Shown here: positions 52,641 through 64,000 of the stretch, in pieces | How the letters are laid out: each line of letters begins with the position of its first letter | How positions within the stretch are numbered: position 1 is the stretch's first letter | Assembly: GCF_029784165.1 (NCBI RefSeq) | Contig: NC_073696.1 | Coordinates: forward strand, 19,797,530 to 19,861,529 | DNA: 64,000 nt | Source of the DNA: Wyeomyia smithii | Taxonomy: Eukaryota > Arthropoda > Insecta > Diptera > Culicidae | Reading direction: 5' to 3' | The notes under the pieces: model-generated | Told to the model about the DNA's origin: nothing | What the model saw: the letters and a program-made list of their open reading frames with translations, nothing else | Databases searched by the model: none | Made by a program: the position numbers and the translations under genes

Positions 52641-54990
52641 TTTAAATACAAATGAACTAGAATCTGGATTCTTTAGACTAAACGTATTGTCAACCACAAT
52701 GCAGCTGTCTGCTGTTTAGATTTCGAACATACTTTCTGAGAGAATATATTTTCAATGTCGTTAACGAACACACCAATTCGTGTCCTGATGACATGACAGC
52801 CCCAGTTCCAAATTTTCCTTGCCTCGTGACACCTTTTAAGTCTGTGGTCTAGATTGTCCATTGCACTACATGTAACACATGGTTGTGATGTCTTTCGAAT
52901 GTTGTTTCTGACCAGTTGGAAACAAATTGTTTTTAATAAACAGTGCTTAATTTTAGATTCTGGACCATTCAGTGACAGTCCACCTTTCAGGTAGTGCAGG
53001 TATAATTGATTTCTCTCTACTCTAAACATAAATCCATTCTAAATAAAACTCCCACATACTTTGCGAGTTTCGGTCAGGTGACGATTCAAAATTTGGGCTG
53101 AATACCAAAACATCGACAAGATATTAACACAGTATTTAACACAACACATCTTTCGTTTCTAATCTTGTGTTTCCGCATAATTGCTTTTAATACTGAGATA
53201 ATTGGATCATAATTCGCTATTACTGTGAGATACCAACTTTAACGGAACTTCACTCCCAAAACTTTGAACCTCCTTTATCAACTGTAGTCTCATTTGATTT
53301 AGACACAAAAATTCTGATTTTTCGTAATTAATTTCTATTCTAGCAGTTGTCAACAGAGAATCAAATTGCTTTTCACTTCTGATAATGAAATTGATATCAT
53401 CAGCGTTATCAATGATTTAATTGAATTTGTCATAAAACCAAAACCCCTGTTAAAAAATTCGAAATGTTCCTGATAAGAGGATCTAAATACAATACAAACA
53501 GTACCATGTTTAAAGGGCAACTTTGGCGCACCGATCGAGTAGTTTGGAATTCATGTGTAAGAAAGCCGTTCACTAAAACTCGCGATGATGCGATAGCATA
53601 CATTATTTTGATACAACTTATTAATTCTGGTGGAAAGCCGAATTCATACAGGATTTTCCACAAGTAGTCGTGGTAATCCCTGTCAAAGGCTTTGTTTAAA
53701 TCGATACTTACTAGACAACTTTTTGTATTTTTATTTTCGCGCCGCTGAATACTCTTTTCCGCTCCTTCAAATTATCAACGCAAGATTTTCCTTCAGGACA
53801 CGCTTCATTTTTTTTGCCAAAATTTTCGCAAATAATTTGTAATCACAGTTTAGCATATATATCGGTCGGTAATCATTTAAAGTTATATTTTTATTTGTAT
53901 TTTTTGGTATTAATGTTACTATTCCATCAGAGAAGCCTTTCGGTGGCGAAAGAGCACCAGAGAGATAGTCATTGAAAATACTCAAATTATCATCTTTCAT
54001 TATGTCAAAACTTCGCGAATAAAACTCATAGGCTAGACGGTCTGGTCCTGGTGCTTTTTCTTTTTGGCAGCTTGCAACACCTGTTGAAGTTCTTCTATGT
54101 TAATAGGAGCAATCAATTGTTATCTATCATCGTCATTCAAAGCCACCGAAATTTGGTCTATTGGATTATCAATACCCTCTTGGTTCTGATCCTGTTCCTT
54201 AGCGAACTGTTTTGCAAAGAATTCAAAAACGCAGGCTTTCAATCTTTGAGAATCGGTTATCATTTCATTATTACTTTTTAGTTTGAGAATACTGTTTTTT
54301 TTTTTACTCGTCTTTTCATTTGTGCTGCGATTTGGAAAATATTGATTCTTCCCCTTGCAACAGTTTGTAACTGCTAAAATTTTCACCTAGATGATTTATT
54401 CTATCTTTTTCAATCTGTAATATCCTAGATCTTATAAGCTCAACGTCCAACAGCGTGTCCTCTCCTCTGTTTCGTTTATCCATAAACTCTTTAGGTTAAC
54501 CATAAAAATAATGCTTTTTATTTGATATTCGAGTTGTTAGCTCTCAGCTCCTAGACTTGTAGAATTGTTTGGATTTTGGTTTCATGATTTCATTCCACCA
54601 TCTATTTTTGTCTGCTATGCATGTCTTAGTTTTTCAATTCAATTCAATTGCTCTGAAATAGTTTCATCTTTCAGTATTGTAGAATTCATCTTCCAACACC
54701 CCCTTTCCCTACCCAAAACAAAGCTGCTGTCAACTTTAACTTTCATTACGATTCCGCAATGGTCTGAGAAAACAACGGGTTCCGTTTTAAATTTCATAAT
54801 ATTGCTCACAAAATTACTTGGAACATAAAATCGGTCTAATCTGGAGGCAGAGTTTAATCTGTGAAAAGTAATCTAATATTGTCGCAGTATTTTTAATACA
54901 ATTAAAATCTCCTCCTACAATTTTATGAAAATGTGCATGTATGGAAAATTTCTACTTTTGTTCGTCTTGGTCGAATTTCAACTTAACTTT
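52640..54990 (-). pseudogene. L1/Tx1-like non-LTR retrotransposon, dead
   Basis: On the minus strand the order is: endonuclease end (GGDFNCIKN near 54910; SASRLDRFYVPSN and SDHCGIVMKVKV, 54760-54850); linker (54120-54386); RT GIVTLIPK..LNDYRPIYMLNCDYKLFAKI (53767-54000); VNGFLTHEFQTTRSVRQSCPL (53430-53663), Gly of RQGCPL lost; catalytic box NADDINFI near 53400 in place of F/YADD; and a zinc-binding C terminus LDHRLKRCHEARKIW (52673-53029). Several stops and frameshifts separate the blocks. Confidence 0.8.
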
Positions 54991-57900
54991 TACCATAAAT
55001 GAGGATGTATTCTATTTTGGAGTAATTCGTATAAGAGGAAGATTCTATAATCAGCACAAAGCAAGCTAAATTTAGCAAAAAAAATAACTTCCTCTCAGTT
55101 CAACCCAACTGCTTCCCACTTAACACACTGAACCCCCGCTTTGGGCAGCTGCCTTTCGATGTCTCACCTTTGCAGTACACCCTCGTCATCTGCAAGCTGG
55201 CCAAAATGTTCAAACCTTGACTTTTCAACGTTCGACAAGACCACACAGTCTGGGTTGGTTTTGGTTTTTCCTGTGAACACGGAATGGCCCGGCCGCCGAA
55301 GGGTCAAACAAACTCGCACACAAACACCACATCGAGGGTGAATTATAACGCAAAACGACAACAAAAACTTTAGCAGGCAGGCATGCCCAGGCAGGTACGA
55401 AACTCATATCTTTCGTTCGCGCGTGTAAACATATCGTGAACTAAGGCAGGGGCTTGATTGGTTGATTGAGTTGATGATGAGTTTGCCGAGGGCTGCTGAT
55501 TCGAACGTGTGCCGGAAGGAACCAGCGCAAAGAGAAGGGGAGTTGTTTTCCAGTTCTCTACTCTCACGATACTAAATATTTGCAAAGGATCGACTTTCTC
55601 CTGGATGGATGGTGGTATACTGAATGCAATTTCAGTTGATCGTAGTGTTTTTTATTATAGTCTCCTCTTGTTTTGACTCTGATGTAAAAGGTTTTCGCTG
55701 TTTCATTTGATGTGAGCTCAGCTCCGCTAGCGAAAGAGGAATAAAACACAAGAGATGATGTTCGTAATTCGAGGAGCATCTCCATTTGCGACAAGGGGGC
55801 ACTCTTTTGCTGCTACGGTCAAATTATTCCCAAAGGATGCAACGTAATGTGATGGCGTTTTTTTGTGTGCCTCCGCTTTTGCTACTGTGAAGTACCTTTT
55901 TTTTTCATGTTGTGACAAAAATACGAATCTGCAAGCTCTTCCGGGAACCTGATAAAAACAAACAAGAAAACGACTGTTCATCCAGTCAAATCCTCTTGGC
56001 GGAATTGAGTTCTTGTCTCAGCTATTCCTTCCCTACCGGAGGATAGTATCGAAGTAGTAGTATCGATAGTAGGGAGAAAGGTTCTGCCATTCCGCCAGTA
56101 TAATCAGTACATGCATTCCGATTTGACAAGGTTCGTCTGAGTCGAAAGAAAAAATCGATACAAATTTGCATAATTTCTATTAGCACTTGAGAGGCCCAGC
56201 GAAACACAAATTGGATTCGACTTTTTCCCCCGATTGGGGCTTCGAACTGGAGTAAATAATTCAACTTCAACTTGTGTTGGGTTTTAAAAATCCCACACAT
56301 ATCCTAGACCTGCGAAGCTGAAAATCTTTTCGTACATGTGTGTGTGTCCAGTATATGTGTGTGCTCGCAATCGCTGTCATCGTAGAATTGGGCCACCGAA
56401 GCAGGAATCCTCGAGTCATTAGGAATGCTGCACCAGACATCCAATAAAAATGATGGAAAGCGACAGTAGAAAGTGTACGTGAAAGTTGTACCAAATTGAT
56501 TTTCGTTCAGTTCGGGGAGAAGGCAGCTGATTTCAGTTCAGTAGTAAGACTACTCGAGTGGAAAAAGCGTCTGTTTCACGAAACGCACAGCATGTTCAGA
56601 ACTACAGTGGAAACGGGGGAAAAAAAGTTTCCGATTTGTGTATTCAGAAGAAAGAATGATTATTTGCTCAAAGAACTAATAAAATGCCCTCCCGTTGTTG
56701 CAATATTTGAGGGAACATATCGATCGATAGACCTCCGCCACCGACAAAATCCTAAATTGATGACAATTTAGGCTAAACACAAATTTATTTTCCAAATAAT
56801 ACAACATATATTGTACTCATTCATTCTGAACAAATCCTTGATTTTACCTTTATTATTTTATATAACCCGCCATCAATCTATTCCCCCGTTCATTGTTTAC
56901 TCTTAGAAACATTTCTCGACTTTAGAGGAACGCTGCACTTACTCCCCCCTAAAATAGCTTTCGAATTTTCTTCCATCCGCTTTCGCCCTTTATCGTAACC
57001 ATAAATTATCCAGAATGATGTAATAAAGTCTCCGGTCTGATCCGAAGATTGGCCCGTTATTCTTGGGCGAACAGAGCGCCAAGAAATGGTATTCAAATTC
57101 AGGAAGGGGCAAATTGCATTCTCTTTTGGTGGATGCCTTTCCCGGGTATCCGAACTTGCAGCTTTTCCTTGACGACACAATGTCACTACACTGGAAGGTG
57201 CGCTCCATTCTGGCTGCACAGATGCTCAAAAGCTGCTTGCGTATGCCACCATCCGGAAAAATGCAAGGGTATCATTTATGCTCAACTTAATTTGTTTCAG
57301 ATAATTTCCTTTCTTGCCTTGCAAAGAAGCCACTTGAGCGCAATCCGTTGCCCTTCGTCAGTAGATTTATACGCAGATTTGCATTTAATCAGCATGAGGA
57401 TACCGTAGTAGAATGCGATTTTTGTTAAAAAATATTTGTATTCACCATTCCAAAAATCTAGAATTCCAAGATACTAGGAATCGAAGAGTCTTTGTAGCTA
57501 GAAAATGATTGCAAAACACTCCATTCAACGGTAAAACACATCCGAACTAACCGGAAAATGCGGCAAACAAGCGAATCTCCCAAACGCTACAAGAAACAAT
57601 CCTGCAACGAGGGGGTCATAAATTAAACGATTCACGTTGAAAAGCTTATTTCGCAAGCTGGACCTTTTGCTGCGGACCACAGCCAGTGACTGTGTCAGCT
57701 GGCAAGCCATGCCCGAAATAGGACGCACGTCTTCGCTGGGTCCGTGTGAGAGGGACAAGGCGGAGATGGACTTTCGGAAGACAACGTGAATAATGTTTCT
57801 ATGATTTAAATCGCGTTCTGACAATGTACAGCAGCGGAGGAAAATCTACTGCTCCGCGTCCAGAAATGACACAATCAACCAACGAAGGAAAAGGGGAAAA

Positions 57901-58818
57901 TTGGCAATGCGGAACAAATAATTTCGATTGCCTGCCGCTTTTTGGGTGCCGTGAACGCGAACGATATCAGACTCTCTTTTATGGCTCAACTAATGCGCGA
58001 TAGAATCTAACCGATCGACCCCTCCGAGGGAGGGGGACATTCCACGGGTGGGGAAGTACCGTGATGGGGTTGAACGGAACGACAAAATCTTGCCGATAAT
58101 GTGCGACAAAGCTTTTGGAAGCTTAACGCAGGCCAGCTGTCGATTGATAAAAGACCTGCCGGGTGAAACAAATTGATAAAATGGAAAGACGTGACCAAGC
58201 TTGGGTTCAGCTGGTTTGTGGAATGTTTCCGGAGTGATGGATGTTGGCTCTTGGGAACAGTGATTTTTACATCGCTTTTTTTCGCATGCCTTTGTGAAAT
58301 TCAACACCATTGCTTAAATATTTAACGAGAATTTTCGAATGTTCTTCAAGTTGGTATTTTTAATTAACTTTAATCATTCGTTTGGCATAAATTTTGATAT
58401 TGTTTTTTTTTTTCAAGAACTGTAAAAAAATCAAGACAAAAATGTTTTTGGAAACCTTAAAAAAACATCAGTCCAATATTCGTCTCAAAACAGCTAGAAA
58501 ACTGCAAACATTGACAGATGATAAAATATAGCAAGATCATTTCAAACTAGTTTCATCATCGCCAAAGATGATCAGAAGGTATTCAAAATATTCAACAAAA
58601 CGCAGTCAGTAATTGTAAATAAGTAAAACACCATAAAAGTTAATGCTGAAGGGAATGAAATGCATAAATAATTATTATTCTACTATATGACAAACACACC
58701 AGAGATGTATTTTATAGCTTAAAATATTTCAAAATTACGATTCTGGATGCGAAAATTGATCTATAGATCCTTAAAAAAAGGGTGATTTAACTTTTTACAA
58801 AGCTGGGAATAAATCTAA
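54991..58818. other. Mostly unique noncoding DNA
   Basis: Segments near 55090-55560, 57050-57300 and 57530-58310 are GC-richer and repeat-free, while 58320-58800 is AT-rich. Overlapping frames on both strands (for example 57990-58310 minus, 106 codons) have no recognisable domains. The blocks could be regulatory DNA or untranslated exons, but no splice or promoter pattern decides. Confidence 0.3.
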
Positions 58819-59070
58819 TTATGCCTTTGTTCCCGTTTTTTTCGGTAGCAGAACAGTTTTGATATTTCGCAAACCCCCTCTCTGGCCAATTATGACGCCG
58901 AATAAAACCTTGTTAAGTTCCTCTTCATTGCGGATTACCAATTGCAGATGGCGCAGAAAGATTTTCATTTACTATCTCTAGCAGCGTTGTCGTTCGACCT
59001 ACCGAGATTCAAAGCCCGGCACAAAATGAACGGAACTTTGTCTTTCCCTTGACTTTTCTTCCTTTCAGAA
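58819..59070 (-). pseudogene. Histone H2A pseudogene, internally deleted
   Basis: From 59062 on the minus strand the frame reads GRKVKGKTKFRSFCAGL, a stop, then ISVGR, aligning to the H2A N terminus (GGKVKGK.KSRS.RAGLQFPVGR). In another frame NAARDSK follows. Then from 58953 to the TAA at 58819-58821 comes RHLQLVIRNEEELNKVLFGV, IIGQRGGLRNIKTVLLPKKT, GTKA: 44 residues plus stop, the exact length of the H2A C terminus. About 55-60 residues of the histone fold are deleted, with a stop and a frameshift. The initiator ATG is lost. It cannot make a functional H2A. Confidence 0.88.
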
Positions 59071-60420
59071 TTTTCTTCTGAATCGTTTGAAACGTTTTAT
59101 ATCCTTGTTGAACAACAACTTGACCTGATTGATACAGCATAAAGTATTGCTGGTCTAAGTATTTGAAGAAATGCTTCGTTTTCTCTTTCAGCTCATCGTT
59201 TACGAGACTCTCTCTTTACTGAGAGTTCGACTATATAACATTTTATCGTTGTGAGTCGTCTGTTATGCATTATTGCGAGCATTATTGGTTTAATAACAAT
59301 AATTTGGTAATGAAATTTAGCTACTTTATTGTGAAAACATGTTTTAATAAATGATCTCATAAACTAGAGTAAACTAAAGAATAGTTCTGAACATTTTTTT
59401 AGTGGTGATAATATCTTTCATTCTGCCGTTTCATTCCATTTTCGGTTTTTTGGCATGTCACCCTACTTGAGTAAGACGTGATTCTACGTCAAATAATGAC
59501 AAATTATAACTGTAGTCTGCATTTGCTTTACGGAATAAATAAATAAATAAATAAGTATTGCAAAAAATAACCAATCAATCAAATATTTTACTATATATTC
59601 CGCAAAAAAAGAACGAAGAGCAGCTAAATGTGATCCCAAACTGTAGAAAGAATGGATAGAAATATTCTAAAAATAATAATAGTCAAGATATCGTCATACT
59701 ACTTCGAAAAATCGGGAAATTATCTGCATTATCTGTAATCACTGGTTTTGTATGAATTCGGTTCCACGTTACTGATACCAGTGTAACTGAATTTTGTGAC
59801 AATAATGAATGCTAATGGCTGTTCCGGTTGTGAGCTCTCAATTTAGAACTAAACCGGAAATTTGTCACATTTCAAAAAATAATATTGGACGGAGAGCTTC
59901 TACATATGACTAATACGTTGATTGCGCGGAATGTATTGATTACTTGGAAACTTCGTTCTTATTGCATTTTGTCTCAGCTTACCAATGCTTGTCTGAGATT
60001 GAAAATCGGTACTTGCAGACAGGGTCAAAATCGCATTTTTGTGATATAATCCAAGATGGCGGCCAAAATCCTGATCACTCCAAATGAAAGCCCTATCATT
60101 CCTGTTTACCGAAAAGTGCTACCTGTAGTGAGTTTCATAACGAATTTCAGAGATATAGCTCAAATAAAACACCAAGAATTGCTAAAATTCCAACTTCTCT
60201 AGGAACTATTTCACTCTTTGGTGACCGAGGGGTCAACGAACTCGATCAAACAAAAATGGCATCATTAGTTTTCCTCTATTTCTAACAACTACGTGCATTC
60301 ACGCAAAAGTTGGATGGTGCGAAACCAGTACAAAATTGTGCGTTTTTAGGGCAATTGTTGATGTAATTCGGAACCAGTACAATGATTGCGTGTTGGGCAT
60401 AACGCAATTAATGCTCTAGC
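59071..60420. other. AT-rich DNA upstream of the H2A pseudogene
   Basis: A TATAAAA on the minus strand (59095-59101) and a TATATAA on the plus strand (59232-59238, followed by GTGAGTCGTCTG) could be relics of a divergent H2A/H2B promoter. No H2B coding sequence follows, so this is speculative. A dispersed repeat shared with 38130-38250 lies at 59860-59955, a GACGTGATTCTACGTC repeat end at 59485-59500 and an (AAAT)n run at about 59535. Confidence 0.35.
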
Positions 60421-61339
60421 GTTCCTCCAATGTATTTGGCAGCTCCAAACTACTACACCCAAACAGTTTCAACTGGTATCAAGCAGCATTGCAAAGCGAG
60501 CGAGAAGCAAAACCTTTGTCCTCCTTTCTGCTTGAGGACGAGACATATGCTACGCTTTTCAAGTCTTTTGCACACACGCTTTCGAGATATTTTTTCTTCT
60601 TCATGCATTCCTCTGAATAGCAGCAAGCACGCATCGACAGTATGAGTGAGACTAACAACACTGGCATCTAGTATGTACAACACGGGTGTCTCGCTCATTT
60701 CGTAAAGCGACGAGACATCGTCTTGCGCGTCGCAACCCGAACCGAAAAAGAAGCGAAAGAGCAACCTGCAAATAATATGTGACGTATCTAGTCTCGTCGC
60801 ACGTACATGGAAAATTTATGAGCAAGAGAGAAACAGCAGTTACTAATACACTCGATGTGAGAAATAAAGTGTCGGTATATGATACATATTCTGATTTCAA
60901 TCAATGTCAATATATTCGCAGTACAACTGTTGCGTTATGCGTTTCACACATTTATTGTGCGATTTCTGTGCAACATTTGTGCGAATCGGGAAGACACAAT
61001 GATTGTACAAGACATCAACTTTTGCGTGCATAGACTCCAAAGGAACAAAACCTAAACGATCGCGACCTGAAGAGATATCCGTTTAGAAGAAAAATCTTTC
61101 CAACAGATTCAACGACACAGATCAAGTAAAATCGCCCCCAAGAAAGCAAAATGCAAAAATACACAACCATCCTGTTTACGACATAACGAACGACGACCAC
61201 ATTATCAACGATATTTGGCTGCAGACATCCCCCGCCGGTCCCTAAAATATTACCGAGTAAAGATGCTGGCCACAGACAGAAATATTTCCAGAAAACATGT
61301 TCAACGATGCACCAAAAAATCACCCTAACCGGTTTTTAG
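60421..61339. other. Probable decayed 5' part of the I-clade element
   Basis: Short frames near 60990-61330 have the A-rich, basic, Asn/Pro-rich bias of an ORF1 nucleocapsid region but are broken, and no complete zinc knuckle can be assembled. The left boundary of the element is not defined. Confidence 0.3.
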
Positions 61340-61711
61340 ATAGGAAAAAAAATAACCCCCAGCGCCACCGGGAGCAACCGAAATCGAAGCCGTTACTATT
61401 ACACAACGCCAGTATCAACAAAAAATTTCCAGCAAAATCCACAGCCACTGAACAATAAGCACCAAGAAAACCCAACAAATGAGCTTTGCCCTGCACTGGT
61501 CCTGACCAGGGACGTCCCGGTCCCTACCGATGAACACCTGGCGGCTGCTGGTGCTGGGCACTTGCTTGAACTGCAGGCAAGTGAAAATTCCTCCTTTTTA
61601 GTAACTGATCCTACAAAAGCTCGAAAATTTGCAGCCCCGACCAATCCTTTTTTTGAAATATCACAACGCGCGTCTGAAACATGGAAAACCCAATACACCA
61701 GCACCAAGTAG
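61340..61711 (+). pseudogene. I-clade ORF1 C-terminal fragment
   Basis: From just after a TAG near 61336 the frame reads ITPSATGSNRNRSRYYY, later ELCPALVLTRDVPVPTDEHL and DPTKARKFAAPTNPFFEI, ending at TAG 61709-61711. It sits 22 nt before the ORF2 start, as ORF1 does in I-type elements. The N-terminal half and the zinc knuckles are not recognisable. Confidence 0.5.
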
Positions 61712-61733
61712 GACACACCACGACTGCTTCTCG

Positions 61734-64000
61734 ATGCCATCTACCTCAAAAAACACAATAGTGTCCTGTACGATCTGCTTAGCTTCTGCGCAAGCAGATA
61801 TTCACTCTATAAATCTGCAAAGAGACAACTCTCCTCAAGTTAAAAATATTCGCACATCTACAAACGAAACCGCACCAGCACTCGCACCTCGGTCTCATTC
61901 CACAGATTCGGAAACTAGCGACTTCGGAAAGAAGACAACGAATACATTCGCACTGCAATGGAATGTTTGTGGCTTACGCTCCCACCGAGAAGAGCTGCAA
62001 ATACTACTCTGTAAATACCAACCCATAGTAGTCTGCCTACAAGAAACAAATCTGAACGAACACAAAACGCCGTCTAACTTGCTCGGCAAAGACTATCATC
62101 TCTTGCTCGGACCATGCTCTCCGAATGATAGCCAAGGAGTCGGGCTGGCGATAAAAACCGGGATACCATTCGAGAGACTCAAGATAAACTCTCCTCTCCA
62201 AGCAGTAGCAGCAAAGATCAATTTACCTAGCAGTATAACAGCTATATCCCTGTACCTTCCGCCAAAAGAGAATGATGGGGGAGTAGGCCTACGCGAACCA
62301 AAAGCACAGCCCAGCAAAGAGGGTTGCAAATTTTGGAAACGGTTGTAAATCACAACATGCTGGTTTTAAATGATGGATCACATACTCGCATCGATCCAGT
62401 CACGGGCCAAGCACAAGCTCTCGACATCTCTATTTGCTCTTCCTCAATCGCCAAAAAATTCGTTTGGAGAATCTCACCCGACTCATCAGATAGCGATCAC
62501 TACCCCATTCTCTTAGACACACCTGGATTGCCAGATGAACCGAGACGTAGTAAAAAATTGGTTCTTCGAACAGGCGAATTGGCAGAAGTATGAAGAACTT
62601 GTCACTCAGTACATTAAGCCAGGACAACTCCTGACTGTTGATGAATTTACAAACAAAATACTAAGCGCTGCAGAAATGAGCATTCTAAAATCGAGTGGTA
62701 AACCTGGACGAAAAGCTGCTGTATGGTGGAGCCCAGAAGTCGAGCATGCAATAAAAACCAGGAGGAAACTCTTGCGCTCGCTCCGACGAATCGATGACGA
62801 CGATCCTTGTAAACATAAAGCCCTAAAAGATTTTCAGGTGGCGAGGTCGGCGTGTCGTAAAATAATTTCTGATGCAAAACAAAAATGCTGGGAAGAGCTG
62901 GTACGAAGTATTAATCCGAGCAGCCCAACCGCTCAAATATGGAACCGAATCAATCAGCTTCAGGGAAAAAGAAGCACAAATAAAATAACTCTTAAGCTGC
63001 CGAGTGGTACGACCAACAAGGGTCAGGTTGTTGCAAATACACTCGCAGACGAATACCAAAAAATGTCCTCTAACGCTAACTACACTAAGAAATTCCAGAA
63101 AAAAATTGTTCCTGATAAAAATATTCTTTCTAAGCACCAACGGCCTAATCATCACAAAAAATACAATGCAGATTTTTCAATCGAAGAACTAATATGGGCG
63201 CTGGACAGGCGAGGGGGATCATCAACCGGCGAAGACAATATCGGATACCCACTACTCAAAAACCTTCCATTCTCAGCAAAAGTATCACTACTAGAACTTT
63301 ACAACCGCATATGGCAGAGTGGAAATTTCCCGGACCAATGGAAGACAGGTATTATAATCCCAGTCCCAAAACCAGATACGGACGGCAGCAAACCTGAAAA
63401 CTATCGGCCAATAACCCTGTTGAGCTGAATGGGAAAAGTTTTCGAACGCATAGTCAACCGCCGCTGGAAATAGTCTCATTAGATATTTCCAAGGCATATG
63501 ACACAACATGGAGACCAGCTATTTTAAAAACACTGCAAAAATGGAAAATCACAGGTAGAATAATTAACATCCTCTCCAGCTTCCTCAGTAACAGAAGTTT
63601 CCGCGTAGCCGCTAACGGGGAATTGTCGAGCGCTCGCGTAGCAGAAAATGGGTTACCTCAGGGCTCTATCCTATCATGCACATTATTCCTCGTGGCAATG
63701 GACCCAATTTTTAAAATAATACCATCACACACCCAAATATTACTATACGCTGATGATGTTCTACTCATGGTTAAGGAGAAAAACCCCAGACAAGTGCGCC
63801 AACTACTTACAAAATCTGTTAAAATTTTCACAGAATGGGCCGACAGTGTAGGTTTTGTGACCGCTCCTGCAAAGTCGAAACTCTTACATACCTGTAACCA
63901 ACGACACCGCAAACGTGGTAGAGCTATCTCAGTTAATAAGGTCCCGATACCTCTTGTTGGGAAAATGAAAATTCTCGGAATTCTAATTGACTCGAAACTC
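61734..64000 (+). pseudogene. I-clade ORF2: endonuclease and reverse transcriptase, runs off window
   Basis: ATG at 61734 opens MPSTSKNTIVSCTICL. The APE-type endonuclease follows (FALQWNVCGLRSHREELQIL, VVCLQETNL, ISLYLPPKEN). A deletion near 62280 removes the GDFNAH block and shifts the frame; DISICSSSIAKKF and DSDHYPILL follow. From 62535 the linker and first RT blocks (GGSSTGEDNIGYPLLKNLP, PVPKPDTDGSKPENYRPITL) end at TGA 63426. Another deletion near 63464 drops the next RT block. The frame then reopens from 63465 with SLDISKAYDTTW, GLPQGSILSCTLFLVAMDPI and the catalytic LLYADDVLLM to the window edge. RNase H, if any, lies outside. Confidence 0.85.

Noticed and set aside
57990..58310. 106-codon minus-strand frame
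   Set aside because: No similarity to known families; another frame overlaps it on the same strand.
59071..59260. Intact divergent H2A/H2B promoter
   Set aside because: TATA-like sequences exist on both strands, but no H2B coding sequence follows and the spacing to the H2A remnant is too short.

Overview
The window looks like repeat-rich nuclear DNA from an insect, most likely a mosquito, and probably a culicine. That placement is an inference. It rests on AT-rich intronic DNA, a 60-nt intron, an insect-type neuron navigator (sickie) gene and the mobile-element mix: Penelope-like, BEL/Pao primed by tRNA-Tyr, gypsy, I, R1, RTE-like and L1/Tx1-like non-LTR elements, tRNA-derived SINEs and many MITEs. 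No bacterial gene organisation, CRISPR array or operon is present.

The only clear host protein-coding gene is the 3' end of a sickie/NAV2-type gene on the + strand. It has four exons (19114-19197, 19256-19378, 19446-19734, 19795-20759) with poly(A) signals to about 21156. It opens with a splice acceptor, so the gene starts upstream. Bases 1-19113 are then probably a large, transposon-filled intron. Two long low-repeat blocks (25.0-25.5 kb and 35.6-37.2 kb) look like 5'-UTR exons of + strand transcripts, but neither holds a convincing coding start.

Layout. 0-9.7 kb: intronic DNA with MITEs, a TA-flanked TIR element carrying a nested piggyBac-type MITE, an (AT)n tract, a tRNA-SINE and a block of ~110-bp repeats. 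9.8-12.4 kb: a Penelope-like element whose 3' part is duplicated in inverted orientation, with a decayed hammerhead-ribozyme motif in each arm. 12.4-19.1 kb: a second SINE with a perfect 14-bp target duplication and a 705-bp foldback. 19.1-21.2 kb: sickie exons. 21.8-25 kb: local tandem repeats and a dead RTE-like element. 25-35.5 kb: MITEs, palindromes, an H2A pseudogene, a gypsy pol fragment and a 1246-bp non-autonomous hAT element with 8-bp target duplications. 38.8-47.2 kb: one ~1.2-kb repeat block split by a SINE piece and by a complete but dead BEL/Pao element (two LTRs, 5-bp target duplication, tRNA-Tyr primer site). 47-55 kb: LTR-like remnants and R1, RTE-like and L1/Tx1-like fragments. 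55-60.4 kb: mostly unique DNA with a second, clearer H2A pseudogene. 61-64 kb: an I-clade element running off the right end.

Nearly all mobile coding regions carry stops, frameshifts or deletions. No intact autonomous element was found. The most notable items are the sickie mRNA structure (no AAA domain, an in-frame stop-free 60-nt intron and a NAGNAG acceptor), the two decayed histone H2A copies, and the inverted Penelope-like element with ribozyme vestiges.
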